DNA of 64,000 nucleotides, from contig CAJUQJ010000007.1 of NCBI GenBank assembly GCA_910588215.1, positions 84,736 to 148,735 of the forward strand. Direction: 5' to 3'. Shown here one piece after another: positions 22,879-32,122 of the stretch (the first letter of the stretch is position 1; each line of letters opens with the position of its first letter). Origin of the DNA: an uncultured Lachnospiraceae bacterium. Lineage in GTDB: Bacteria > Bacillota > Clostridia > Lachnospirales > Lachnospiraceae. Position numbers and translations under genes: made by a program. The notes under the pieces are model-generated. The model was not told where the DNA came from and ran no database searches. It saw nothing but the letters and a program-made list of their open reading frames with translations.

Positions 22879-25263
22879 CTAGTCCACAGCCTTGATCCTC
22901 TCCACAAGCGACAACTTCTTTGTGTAGCGTACCGCGCAGACGGAGAACACCGCCTGGACAAGCAGGAGGGCGGCGGCAAACAGCGTTACCTGCAGAACCG
23001 GGAAGTGATAGGTGACCTTCCCGAACAGGCCCAGCTGATCGAAGCTGCGGCAGACCAGGATACTGCACACCGTTCCCAGCGTGAGGGTGGCCGACAGTGT
23101 GATGCCTACATAGTACAGGCATTCATAGGAGAGCATGGCGGAGAGCTGTCTGTTGCTCATGCCCACGGACTGGAAGATGCCAAATTCCTGCTGGCGGGCC
23201 AGAAGGTTTGTGATCAAAGTGTTGGCAAGGTTGATCAGTGAGAAGAGGAATACAAAGATCAGGATTCCGTAATACTTTCTCATTTCGTCCTGCAGGCTGA
23301 CTTTGATCTCGGCGGCCCTGTCTCCCAGCACGGAGATCGTAATATTGTCGCTTGTCACGGTGTCGAATACGGCCTGCCGCAGCTGTTCGCTGTCCTTTTT
23401 CGTATGCAGATTGAGGGCAGTGGTAAAGTCGTCGATCTCCGGATAGAGGACTGCCAGTTCTTCCGTGGGCAGGATGAAGAAGCAGCTGGGGCCGATCTGG
23501 GGGTGTTTCACGATTCCCTGCACGGTATAAGTCTTCGTCTGCCCGTTGTAGGACTCGAGGGTAACGGTATCGCCCGGCTGATACTCCGTGTGGTAGACGG
23601 TCTTTAAGGTGCTGCCGCCGGGGCTGACCAGAATACCGTTCTCATGAAGCAGCCGCCCATGATCCACAAAGCCGTCCAGGATCATGTCTTCGGTGAAAAG
23701 CGCCGTCATCTGCTCTTCGTCAAATCCGGTCACATGAAAAGGCTCCCCTTCCAGGATTTCCGGTATCTGTACGCAGGCCTGATCATAAGTGGTGATATAG
23801 TCTATATCGGGGAGCGCGGACAGCTTTTCCTGCAGCTCCCGGCCCAGAGGATTTTCCTGCTGGAGTTTTGGCACATCGGAACCGCTGAAGTCTTTGTGCG
23901 GACCAAGATCCAGCAGATAGGCGCTGCGATCGCCAAATTGCGAAAGCGCCATGTCATCTGCGTCGATGGAATCCGCATAGGCGGAGACGCAGAGCAGTAA
24001 AATGCCGGTCAGGCTAAGGGACAGAGAGGTCACGAAAGCCTTCTTGCGGCTGCGGGAAAAGTTCATGCGCGCCAGACGGGGCAGCGTCAGAGGGCGGGGA
24101 GTATGCCTGGGAATCCTGCACTCCTGCTGTTGGGAATAGACGGTAGTCCTTATGGCTTCGATGGCGGATACCTTGCCGGCAAGCTGCAGCGGCTTCCTGG
24201 CCGCCACCAGGACCATGATATAGGTCAGCACGGAGATAACCGCCGCAAATCTGAGATTGTCTGCCCATGCCCAGTAACCGGGCATCAGGATCAGGGTAAT
24301 GGCTGCCGCCGCGATCAGTCCCGGAGGGATGGAGACAGCAGTTAGAAGACGCTGTTCCCTTTTTACCACGCTTCGTAATTGCGCGGGCGTTGCGCCGAGC
24401 ACTTTCAGGCGGCCATATTCCCGCATCTTTCCCATCACGGAGATGTAGAAGATGTTGTAGATCACTACTGCACAGATCAGAGCGATCACGGCCGACAGCA
24501 GATAAGCCTCCATATCGCTGCCAAGATAGAGTTCCATGGCCTCAAAATAGTTGGAGCTGAAAAAAGTCCTCTCCTCAGAGACGCCCATCTTCCGGAAAAA
24601 GGCGTTGATATCGGCCCGCAGCTGCTCTACATCTCCGGGCTGCTCCTGAATAAAACGAAATCGCAGTTCATATGGGTTTTCGGAATGGCCTGCAAGTGCA
24701 AGGGCAGCAGCTTCCGAGAGCCAGCAGGTGAACTCCCGGCTGATGTTTTCCTTTTCCAGAATACCGGCGATCGTGTAGGTGGATTCACCCTGCCCCAGGT
24801 CAAGCGTGATAGTCCGGCCCGGCTCGGCCGGCAGCTCGAAGTGCTCCAGAAAAGCGCGCTCGATGCAAAGTTCCGTGTCCGTCTGCGGATAGGCGCCGGT
24901 TATCTGGCCGGATTTCATCAAGTCGATCATCCCAGGATCCACGAAAGCAAGCGACAGGTTGCTGTCCCCGCAGCGGATTCTGGGGCCGTCAACGGTGTAT
25001 CCCCATTTTTCAAATTTGCCGGTATCGGCCAGCTGCCGGATCTCTTCCAGTGTACCGATGCAGCCGGCCTGATAATGTCCCTGAATATCTTCTCTTGTCT
25101 GCATCTTTCTGGCGGACTGGATAAAACCCAGCATTCCCATAAGACAGACGGCAAGAGAGATCGTAAGAATGATGAAAAGGCTCCGACGTCGATCAGCCTG
25201 CATACTGCGGCGTGCCAGCCGCCTGATTACTTTTCGTGTATCATTTTCAAATGCTAATGTCAT
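22879..25263 (-). CDS. FtsX-type ABC transporter permease, two-domain
   Basis: 794 residues with eight or more predicted membrane segments in the MacB/FtsX arrangement. There is an N-terminal transmembrane helix (about 28-48), a large extracytoplasmic domain (50-245), an FtsX block of three helices (about 255-365), a further helix near 415-435, a second extracytoplasmic domain, and a C-terminal FtsX block (about 670-780) with RQQEFGIFQSVGMSNRQL. It pairs with the ATPase encoded 8 bp upstream. ATG 25263 is chosen because the GTG at 25275 lies inside the AAGGAG ribosome site. With the neighbouring kinase/regulator it probably exports or disarms envelope-active peptides, or releases lipoproteins; the substrate is unknown. 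Confidence 0.85.
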   Translation of the reverse strand: MTLAFENDTRKVIRRLARRSMQADRRRSLFIILTISLAVCLMGMLGFIQSARKMQTREDIQGHYQAGCIGTLEEIRQLADTGKFEKWGYTVDGPRIRCGDSNLSLAFVDPGMIDLMKSGQITGAYPQTDTELCIERAFLEHFELPAEPGRTITLDLGQGESTYTIAGILEKENISREFTCWLSEAAALALAGHSENPYELRFRFIQEQPGDVEQLRADINAFFRKMGVSEERTFFSSNYFEAMELYLGSDMEAYLLSAVIALICAVVIYNIFYISVMGKMREYGRLKVLGATPAQLRSVVKREQRLLTAVSIPPGLIAAAAITLILMPGYWAWADNLRFAAVISVLTYIMVLVAARKPLQLAGKVSAIEAIRTTVYSQQQECRIPRHTPRPLTLPRLARMNFSRSRKKAFVTSLSLSLTGILLLCVSAYADSIDADDMALSQFGDRSAYLLDLGPHKDFSGSDVPKLQQENPLGRELQEKLSALPDIDYITTYDQACVQIPEILEGEPFHVTGFDEEQMTALFTEDMILDGFVDHGRLLHENGILVSPGGSTLKTVYHTEYQPGDTVTLESYNGQTKTYTVQGIVKHPQIGPSCFFILPTEELAVLYPEIDDFTTALNLHTKKDSEQLRQAVFDTVTSDNITISVLGDRAAEIKVSLQDEMRKYYGILIFVFLFSLINLANTLITNLLARQQEFGIFQSVGMSNRQLSAMLSYECLYYVGITLSATLTLGTVCSILVCRSFDQLGLFGKVTYHFPVLQVTLFAAALLLVQAVFSVCAVRYTKKLSLVERIKAVD

Positions 25264-25271
25264 GGCTGTAA

Positions 25272-25943
25272 TCACTCCTTTCCGACAATACGGCCGTCCT
25301 CGATACGGATGATCCGGTCGGCAAGCTGGGCAATGCTGTCGTTGTGGGTGATCATGACGATGGTCTGATGCAGATTGTTGCTGGTGCGCTGCAGAAGCCC
25401 CAGCACGTCGGCGCTGGTACGGCTGTCGAGATTTCCCGTAGGCTCGTCGGCTAACACGATGGCAGGTTTGGCTACAAGCGCGCGGGCAATGGCGACACGC
25501 TGCTGCTGACCGCCGGAAAGGTTGTTTGGCATATTGTAGAGCTTATCCGTCAGTCCAAGCATGGAGATAACGTCTTTCATGAACTTTTCATCTGCGGTGT
25601 CGCCGTCCAGTTCCACCGGCAGAACGATGTTCTCGTACACATTTAAGATGGGAGAAAGATTATAATTCTGGAAAATAAAGCCGATATTGCGGCGGCGAAA
25701 GATGGTCAACCGTTCCTCATCCATATCCGCCAGCTCTTTATCCCGCACGCGGACGGAGCCGGAGGTTGGTATGTCCAGACCGCCCATCATATTGAGAAGC
25801 GTGGATTTGCCGCTGCCGGAGGTGCCTACTACCGCTACGAACTCTCCCTCCTCCACGGAAAAAGTCACGCCGTCAAGGGCGCGGGTGATGTTCGGTTCGG
25901 TGCCGTAATACTTTTTCAAATCTGTTGTCTGTAGAATGCTCAT
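25272..25943 (-). CDS. ABC transporter ATP-binding protein (LolD/MacB type)
   Basis: 223-residue ATPase with all motifs: Walker [13 protein letters not shown] (about 39-50), Q-loop IFQNYNL, signature LSGGQQQR (about 142-149), Walker [13 protein letters not shown] and H-loop MITHND. Length and motif spacing match the MacB/LolD/BceA group that energises FtsX-type permeases. The partner permease gene starts just after the stop. It belongs to a run of six minus-strand genes. Confidence 0.93.
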   Translation of the reverse strand: MSILQTTDLKKYYGTEPNITRALDGVTFSVEEGEFVAVVGTSGSGKSTLLNMMGGLDIPTSGSVRVRDKELADMDEERLTIFRRRNIGFIFQNYNLSPILNVYENIVLPVELDGDTADEKFMKDVISMLGLTDKLYNMPNNLSGGQQQRVAIARALVAKPAIVLADEPTGNLDSRTSADVLGLLQRTSNNLHQTIVMITHNDSIAQLADRIIRIEDGRIVGKE

Positions 25944-26167
25944 GGGATTACCTGCCTTTCTGATGTAATATCAAGCTTTGTCTGTTTTGGTATATCATAA
26001 GGCGAGAATGTTGCAGAATTATCCTGAATATGAAAAAAAGTCCCTCAAATTGTTTCAATTTTAGGACATTTTCATATAATTTATTCCCGCGAGCAACGAG
26101 CCGAGTGGCGGCTTACAGCGGGGGCCTTGATTCCCGTGACGCTTCGGAATAGAGGAAAAAGAAGAGG
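25944..26167. other. Intergenic region with degenerate ATTCCCGCGAG repeat
   Basis: 26083-26102 reads ATTCCCGCGAGCAACGAGCC, matching the first 20 bp of the 134-bp repeat family at 48919 and 62240 with one difference. GTGACGCTTCGGAATAGAGG follows at 26136-26155. No gene was seen. This gap separates the ATPase/permease pair from the kinase gene, so the ATPase probably has its own promoter here. Confidence 0.5.
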
Positions 26168-27199
26168 TCATGTCTTCGGCAGATATACGGAAAAGACAGA
26201 ACCCTCGCCGACAGTGGAGGAGAGTTTGATAAAACCGCCCTGCATGGTGATGATCTCACGGGCCAGATAGAGACCGATGCCGATGCCTTCTACGTCGTGC
26301 ACCGCTTCTTCACGATAGAAGCGTTTGAAGACCGCCGCCTGTTTGCTTTCGGGAATGCCCCGGCCCGTGTCGGCTACGTCGATGCGCAGAAACATCTCAA
26401 GATTGTGCACCGTTACCTGAATCCGGCCGCCGGCGGGCGTGTATTTCACTGCATTGTCCAGAAGATTATAGACAGCTTCCGCCGTCCAGCGGCTGTCGTG
26501 AAAAAGGTTTATTCCTTCCGGGCAGGCTACGTCCAGTTCAATCTGCTTCTTTTCCAGCGGAACAAGAATACCGTTGATGGCGTCAGTCAGGGTATCGGCG
26601 ACAGGAACCTGCTTTTTCTCCAGCGTGATCACGCCGGTCTCCAGACGGGAGGTTTTCACCATGGCCTGAATAAGGAAATCCAGTTTATCCAGCTGGTTGA
26701 CGGAGGTCTGGAGAAAATCCCGCTGTTGATCCGCCGGCATATCGCGGGTCAGCAGGGTGTCGTTGATCATCTTGAGATTTGCGATGGGGGTCCTGGTCTG
26801 ATGGGAGATGTCGGACATAAGAGACTGCAGTCTGGCTTTTTCCTCGGCAGTCTGGCGTCTGGTCTTTAACATGATATTATAGAGCCGGTCCAGCCGGTGG
26901 CTGATACGGGACAGAGAGGTTTCCGCGTCGAAATCTACGGGCGGCCTGTCGCTGCCGTCCATCATGCCGTTGAGCGTTTGGCAGAGGCTGTTTGTGAAAT
27001 CAGCCAGTTTGCTTTGCAGAAATATCAAAAGCGCTGTGCCCCATGCAAAATTGACAGCCGTCAGAACAACGCCGCACATGACGGTCACAGGATTGCCGGT
27101 TTTCAGATAGAAAAGGACAAGCAACAGGGCGGAAGAAAGAACAGCGCCGCTTATCACTGCCAGCAGGAACTTACGTATCGGGAAGTTGTGAAGTTGCAT
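26168..27199 (-). CDS. Intramembrane-sensing-type histidine kinase
   Basis: 343-residue kinase with two transmembrane helices close together (about 11-31 and 37-58) separated by only a short loop, the layout of BceS-like kinases that sense through a partner transporter. The phosphoacceptor box is MSDISHQTRTPIANLKM (His near 130). The catalytic domain has VYNLLDNAVKYTP, DTGRGIPES and GIGIGLYLAREI. It overlaps the end of the regulator gene by 29 bp. Two FtsX-type transporters flank the pair. Confidence 0.88.
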   Translation of the reverse strand: MQLHNFPIRKFLLAVISGAVLSSALLLVLFYLKTGNPVTVMCGVVLTAVNFAWGTALLIFLQSKLADFTNSLCQTLNGMMDGSDRPPVDFDAETSLSRISHRLDRLYNIMLKTRRQTAEEKARLQSLMSDISHQTRTPIANLKMINDTLLTRDMPADQQRDFLQTSVNQLDKLDFLIQAMVKTSRLETGVITLEKKQVPVADTLTDAINGILVPLEKKQIELDVACPEGINLFHDSRWTAEAVYNLLDNAVKYTPAGGRIQVTVHNLEMFLRIDVADTGRGIPESKQAAVFKRFYREEAVHDVEGIGIGLYLAREIITMQGGFIKLSSTVGEGSVFSVYLPKT

Positions 27200-27920
27200 T
27201 TCTTTGACCAGGCCTTTCTTTGTTCAGACTGTGTGCAGCAGTATTGCCGCCGATCCATTGATACCCCATGCCGTATGCGGTCTTGATATACTTATGTCCG
27301 TCCACTTCGATCTTCTTGCGGATACGACTGATTATGGTGGTGAGAGTATGTTCGTCAACGAAATCGCCCTCCACATCCCACAGCCTATTGAGCATCTGCG
27401 TTTTGGTCAGGATCAGCCGGTTGTTTTTGACGAAGAGGTGCAGGGTGCGGTATTCCTTTGGGGTAAAATCTATGGGACTGCCGCCCAGCGTGGCGGACTG
27501 CTCGGAGAAATCGATCCGCAGAAAGCCGTCCTCATATAGGTCATGATGAGGGTTGCGCTGTTCCAGGGCGTCCAGTACGGCCGCAATCTTCCTGCACAGC
27601 ACCGCCACGGAAAAAGGTTTGGTGATATAATCCGCGCCGCCGGCTTCATAGCCCCGCAGCATATCGCTTTCCCTGTCGTTGGCGGTGAGAAAGATGATGT
27701 AAGTCTCGGGGGAGCGTTCCTTGATCTTAGTGCACAGGTCGAATCCGCTGCCGTCCGGTAGATTGACATCCAGCAGCGCCAGATGGAAGCCCTCCTGCAG
27801 AAGGGTTTCCGCCATGGCGCAGGAGTAGGCGGAAGCTGTTTCATAGCCCTCCGAGACAAGGTTATAGGACAGGGTTTTGTTTAGTATGGTGTCGTCTTCG
27901 ACGATCAGGATTTTCTTCAT
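27171..27920 (-). CDS. OmpR/PhoB-family response regulator
   Basis: 249 residues. Receiver domain 1-120 with phospho-acceptor Asp about 51 (LLDVNLPDGSG) and Lys in DYITKPF. Winged-helix output domain about 130-225 with KYIKTAYGMGYQW. The tail beyond residue 225 is longer than usual and overlaps the kinase reading frame. Together with the kinase it should control the flanking ABC genes, as in BceRS-type systems; no operator repeat was pinned down. Confidence 0.9.
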   Translation of the reverse strand: MKKILIVEDDTILNKTLSYNLVSEGYETASAYSCAMAETLLQEGFHLALLDVNLPDGSGFDLCTKIKERSPETYIIFLTANDRESDMLRGYEAGGADYITKPFSVAVLCRKIAAVLDALEQRNPHHDLYEDGFLRIDFSEQSATLGGSPIDFTPKEYRTLHLFVKNNRLILTKTQMLNRLWDVEGDFVDEHTLTTIISRIRKKIEVDGHKYIKTAYGMGYQWIGGNTAAHSLNKERPGQRNATSQLPDT

Positions 27921-28040
27921 GGAGCCTCGTTTCCGTGCAGTTCTTACGGCATGAAATGTTCTGCGATAACCGATTTTGCTTTATCTATATTTTAATCCGA
28001 CAATCTGAGAAGGTCAATCAAAAGTAAACCCCGATCATGT

Positions 28041-30170
28041 TCAGTCTGCCGCCTGGAGGAATATGCCCAGCTTCTGTCTGACCCCGGCGACGGTAACCCG
28101 GTAAACTCCGTAGATAACCATGCTAAGCGCCGCTTCGATTCCCAGGCATGCCCCCAGCGACACGATCTCGCTGTACACGAGCTGCCCGTCATTGCCGTAC
28201 AACAGCAGGATAAAAAACAGGTAGATGGCGACCAGCGCCACCATAGCCGGCACCTTGAAGACACTGCCGCACTGGCTTCTCACTTCCCTGTCCAGGAAAA
28301 CGGGAGATGCTCCCAGTTTCTTTAGATCGTCGAAGATGTAGCGGTTGTTTAAGGCGATGGTCTGACAGCGGGTATAACAGATGATCAGAACCGTCAGGAT
28401 GCATACGATGAAAATAAACAGGAACATCATCAAAAATACGGACGAGGACAGCAGGAAATCGTTTATGCTTAAAATACGGAACCGGGGTATATATTCCCAG
28501 TTCTGGCGAAAGGTGAGGGAATCTGCTTCGGCTGGGTCAATACGCATCATGGGATCGGACGCCTGCCAGTCTGCGATACCCTGCTCTTCGGCCCTGATGG
28601 TGGTGATCCGATCGTGGTATACGGCAGTAAAGCAATTTTCATCAAAGCAGGAAACCATGTGGTGAAAAAGGGCGTCGGCGAAGGGATAGCTGTCTTTGCC
28701 GTCCACATTAAAGGATACGATCCTGCCTTTCCAGTCATCGGTCAGGCCTTCCGAGAGCAGTGCGTAATCCGTATTGTCCACTACACAATAGCCGCGCATG
28801 TCCGTCATCAGGTCGTAATGGAGAAGACCCGCATATTGGGTGGAGATCTGTGTGCGTGTGACCATATTGGTGATGTGTTTCGCGCTGCTGATTATGGAGA
28901 GGGCTGTTTCCTCCTGATTGGTGATACACAGGTAAGTGCCGGGGAGGACATCTATATTCTCGCCGGTGAGCGTGTTCCACGTGTCTTCGGAGATGACTCT
29001 TTTTTCTATGCATATGGGGATGTATTCATCATGCCAGTGTTTGCCGTCTTCCTCCATTATGCTGGAGAAGGCGCCAAATGCCAGCGTGATATAGTCGAAT
29101 TCGCCCCAGTCTTTTAAGGACAGGCCGTATTCTGTGGCGAGCGTTTCTATGGCCTCCCTGTCAGGCAAGGTCTGGTCGGCCCGGTAGTGATAGAAATAAT
29201 CGTAGGGCTGGGCATGATATTCCATGATCGTGCCGATGGACAGGATGGGGACATAGAAGATGCCGAAACAGGCGCTGGCAATCAGCAGCGTAACGACAAT
29301 CATATTGTTTACGGTCTGTTTTCCCTGAAATTTCATCATGCTCCGGGCGATGATATTCTTGTAGGGAGCATGCTTACGGCGTCCAAACCCGTGGACCACG
29401 GCATGGAGCATGATCATATAAAGCCCTGCAAATGCCGGCGCATAGAGGAGGTTCATCCAGACAGGCGGCAGAGCCTGAACCTTATAATAATAGAAAATGG
29501 GCGTGCAGTATCCCAGAAGAAGCCCGGCCGCAAGAAGGATACAACCCGCCGGCGCGCACCATTTTCCGAGCTCCTTTACGGGTTCGTTGATGTGCTCCTC
29601 CCGGATGACCTCCATGATATTGGTTCTGCGCAGATAGTGCCAGGCGAGGATACAGGAAAAAGCGGCCACCGTCAGCAGAAATGCAAAGGAGATCAGCAGG
29701 CATACGGGATCAAAGGAAAGTCTCATATCCGAGCTGTCAATGAGGAGCAGCCGGAAGAGCGACCAGATGATCCAGATAAAAGGAAATCCGGCCAGAATGC
29801 CCGCCGTGCAGGAGAAGCCGCTTAAGAACAGAACTTCCCGGAATAAGCCCGGCATCAGCCTCTGCCTGGAAGCGCCCAGCGCCATCAGGATGCCCAGCTG
29901 TCTTGATTTATGCCGGAAAAAGAGGCCGGCGGCATAGATGGCAAACACAACGCAGCCGATCAATGTCAATATAAAGATAGCATTCATCTGCTTGCGGCTG
30001 TCCCCTCCCGGCGGAAAAGTGGTCTGTACCGTCGGCGACAGCATCATGCCCGAGTAGGCGGAAATGATCATCAAAGCGGTAAAATTACAGAACAGATACA
30101 GATGCGCGTGCTTCCGGTCCGCCCGCTGCAGCCTCTGCTCCATTTTTTTCATGGTTAAAGTCTGTGACAT
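28041..30170 (-). CDS. FtsX-type ABC permease, BceB-like
   Basis: 709 residues. About ten membrane segments are arranged as in BceB-type permeases: three to four N-terminal helices containing the FtsX block (QLGILMALGASRQRL, about 95-110), a pair near 160-185, two near 200-250, one near 285-310, then a large extracytoplasmic domain (about 315-555), and three C-terminal helices (about 570-700). BceB-like proteins act with their ATPase in resistance to, and detection of, peptide antibiotics such as bacitracin. Its ATPase gene lies 122 bp upstream and the intramembrane-sensing kinase downstream, supporting that role by context. Confidence 0.85.
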   Translation of the reverse strand: MSQTLTMKKMEQRLQRADRKHAHLYLFCNFTALMIISAYSGMMLSPTVQTTFPPGGDSRKQMNAIFILTLIGCVVFAIYAAGLFFRHKSRQLGILMALGASRQRLMPGLFREVLFLSGFSCTAGILAGFPFIWIIWSLFRLLLIDSSDMRLSFDPVCLLISFAFLLTVAAFSCILAWHYLRRTNIMEVIREEHINEPVKELGKWCAPAGCILLAAGLLLGYCTPIFYYYKVQALPPVWMNLLYAPAFAGLYMIMLHAVVHGFGRRKHAPYKNIIARSMMKFQGKQTVNNMIVVTLLIASACFGIFYVPILSIGTIMEYHAQPYDYFYHYRADQTLPDREAIETLATEYGLSLKDWGEFDYITLAFGAFSSIMEEDGKHWHDEYIPICIEKRVISEDTWNTLTGENIDVLPGTYLCITNQEETALSIISSAKHITNMVTRTQISTQYAGLLHYDLMTDMRGYCVVDNTDYALLSEGLTDDWKGRIVSFNVDGKDSYPFADALFHHMVSCFDENCFTAVYHDRITTIRAEEQGIADWQASDPMMRIDPAEADSLTFRQNWEYIPRFRILSINDFLLSSSVFLMMFLFIFIVCILTVLIICYTRCQTIALNNRYIFDDLKKLGASPVFLDREVRSQCGSVFKVPAMVALVAIYLFFILLLYGNDGQLVYSEIVSLGACLGIEAALSMVIYGVYRVTVAGVRQKLGIFLQAAD

Positions 30171-30292
30171 ATCAATACCTCCGAATTATAGTGACAGATT
30201 CCCGGAATCTCACACGTGTCTGCCTTTGTGAGCACAAAAAGACTTCGAGGATCTGTAGTGCAAAAAGAGTTCTCTGTAACGTTGCGGCAGAA

Positions 30293-31030
30293 TCACTGCG
30301 TCATTTCCCGGATCGCAATAAGCAGCTGGTCCTGAAACTGTCCGCGCTCACCCTGCCGTTCCAGCTGGCGGTAGATGGAACCGTCTTTTAGAAGGATTAC
30401 GCGGTCGCAGAAGGAAGCCGCAAAGCTGTCGTGAGTTACCATAAAGATCGTAGCGTTCATGCGTTTCTTTACTTCCCCGAAGCTCTCGATCACGGCGCGG
30501 CTGGACTTGGAATCCAGATTGCCGGTAGGTTCGTCCGCAAGGATGATCAAGGGATTGTTGATCAGGCTGCGCGCCACGGCCGCCCGCTGTTTCTCGCCGC
30601 CGGAGATCTCGGCCGGGTACTTGGCCGAGATATGCCGGATGCCGAAAAGACCCGTCAGCCTGTCGGCAAGCTCCTCCGCCTCTCTGGACACTTCGCCCTG
30701 TACGATCCGCGGCACCAGAATATTTTCACGGATGGTCAGCCCGTCTAAGAGCATGAAATCCTGAAAGACAAAACCGAGCTGTGTATTTCGAAAATGTGCC
30801 AATTCGGCATCGCCAAGGCCTGCCAAATTGGTGCCGCCGATGGTGATCTCTCCCTTATCGAAGGGGATATAGCAGGAAATACAGTTGAGAAGGGTGGTCT
30901 TCCCCGAGCCGGAAGGCCCCATGACGGCCACGAATTCCCCCTTTTCCACACAGAAATCGACACCGTTTAACACTTGATATTTGTTCTTTCCCGTCTGATA
31001 GGATTTGTATAGATTCTTGACATATAACAT
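30293..31030 (-). CDS. ABC transporter ATP-binding protein (BceA-like)
   Basis: 245-residue ATPase. Walker A GPSGSGKTTLLN (about 38-49), Q-loop FVFQDFMLLD, signature ISGGEKQR (about 145-152), Walker [14 protein letters not shown] and H-loop MVTHDS are intact. The first gene of the minus-strand block. The intergenic region with the divergent LytTR regulator carries LytTR-type direct repeats about 125-150 bp upstream, so that regulator might also influence this gene. Confidence 0.93.
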   Translation of the reverse strand: MLYVKNLYKSYQTGKNKYQVLNGVDFCVEKGEFVAVMGPSGSGKTTLLNCISCYIPFDKGEITIGGTNLAGLGDAELAHFRNTQLGFVFQDFMLLDGLTIRENILVPRIVQGEVSREAEELADRLTGLFGIRHISAKYPAEISGGEKQRAAVARSLINNPLIILADEPTGNLDSKSSRAVIESFGEVKKRMNATIFMVTHDSFAASFCDRVILLKDGSIYRQLERQGERGQFQDQLLIAIREMTQ

Positions 31031-31152
31031 AGTGCTACCTCACTTTCTTTGATTCTGCTAAAAGAATAGCACGCGTAATCGAAGTATGGTCCGTAAGGTG
31101 TCAATTATGGCGGATCTGATCGTCATTTTTGGAGAGCGGAAGCGGGTTTTGT

Positions 31153-31183
31153 AAAGTTTGGCGGTATTCTCCGTAAAGTTTGG
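31153..31183. promoter_or_regulatory. LytTR-type direct repeat operator
   Basis: AAAGTTTGG occurs at 31153-31161 and 31175-31183, 13 bp apart, inside two identical GTAAAGTTTGG copies 22 bp apart. Each copy fits the known AgrA/LytTR consensus [TA][AC][CA]GTTN[AG][TG], and the spacing fits the usual 12-13 bp. It lies about 190 bp upstream of a LytTR regulator gene and about 125 bp upstream of the divergent ATPase gene. Confidence 0.75.
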
Positions 31184-31371
31184 AGGAGAGGAAAAGAGTG
31201 GGAGTGTACTTTGAGGATTTAGTTATGGTAAGATGTAGACACAGGAAATTGTTCCCCGGGTGATGCTATATGGCGTGACGAGAACAGGGACTTGCCTGGA
31301 TGCCGCAAATCCCGGATTGTTACAGAACGATATGTTTGACCGGATCTTCATGGAAGAGGGAGGAGAATTGC

Positions 31372-32082
31372 ATGTTACGGATCGCGATATGTGATGATGA
31401 GGCGGATGCGAGAGACGCGCTGCGTTTTCAGCTGGAAAAGGCACTTATGGAGAAAGAGGAAGAGATCGTATATGAGTTTTCCGCCGGAAGTAATGCCGTA
31501 TCGTGGCTAGGAAAGCATCCGGGGGAGGTGGATTTACTCTTTCTGGATATCGAGATGAAGGGTTTAAGCGGCATGGAGACGGCAAAGCAGATCAGGACAT
31601 TTGATGAGCAGATCATGATCGTCTTTCTGACGGGCTACAGCGAGTTTGTATTTGAAGGCTATAGTGTGGGTGCGCTGGATTACATGATCAAACCGGTCAC
31701 GGCGCAGAAGCTGGTGGAAGTGCTTCGCCGGGTGCGGATGCGATTGGAACAGAAGGAGGATAAGACCTTTTCCTTCAAGAATGCGGACGGAACGTGGCGG
31801 TTTCTGCTGCGGGATATCCTCTGTTTCTGTTCCGACAGACGTATAGTCACGCTGGTCACGGAGCAGGGGGAATACTATTTCTATGCGAAGCTCGACGAGA
31901 TCGAAGCGCGGCTGGGCGGCCGGTTTGTGCGGATCCATCAACGCTATCTGGTGAATCCGGACTGGGTGGATCATCTGGGCAGCGATGCGGTCATGTTGGG
32001 CGGCCGTCAGTTGCCCTGCAGCAGAAACCACAGAGAAGAGGCTATGAAGAAGATTGCCAGATTCATGCTGGGAGGCTGCTGA
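31372..32082 (+). CDS. LytTR-family response regulator (AgrA/LytR-like)
   Basis: 236 residues. Receiver domain 1-120 with ICDDE at 6-10, phospho-acceptor Asp about 59 (LFLDIEMKG) and Lys in MIKPV. The C-terminal LytTR DNA-binding domain (about 135-232) has FLLRDILCFCSDRRIVTLVT and FVRIHQRYLVNPDWVDHL. ATG 31372 is chosen for AGGAG at 31361-31365; the frame is open from 31300. Its own upstream region carries a consensus LytTR repeat pair, suggesting autoregulation. The GHKL kinase gene follows 40 bp later. No signal-peptide gene is evident between or after them. Confidence 0.92.
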   Translation: MLRIAICDDEADARDALRFQLEKALMEKEEEIVYEFSAGSNAVSWLGKHPGEVDLLFLDIEMKGLSGMETAKQIRTFDEQIMIVFLTGYSEFVFEGYSVGALDYMIKPVTAQKLVEVLRRVRMRLEQKEDKTFSFKNADGTWRFLLRDILCFCSDRRIVTLVTEQGEYYFYAKLDEIEARLGGRFVRIHQRYLVNPDWVDHLGSDAVMLGGRQLPCSRNHREEAMKKIARFMLGGC

Positions 32083-32122
32083 TCGCAGCACATAAAGAGG
32101 GATTGACAAAAAGGAACGGGAA

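Noticed and set aside
25264..25275. GTG start for the MacB-like permease at 25275
   Set aside because: The codon lies within the AAGGAG ribosome site; ATG 25263 has proper spacing.
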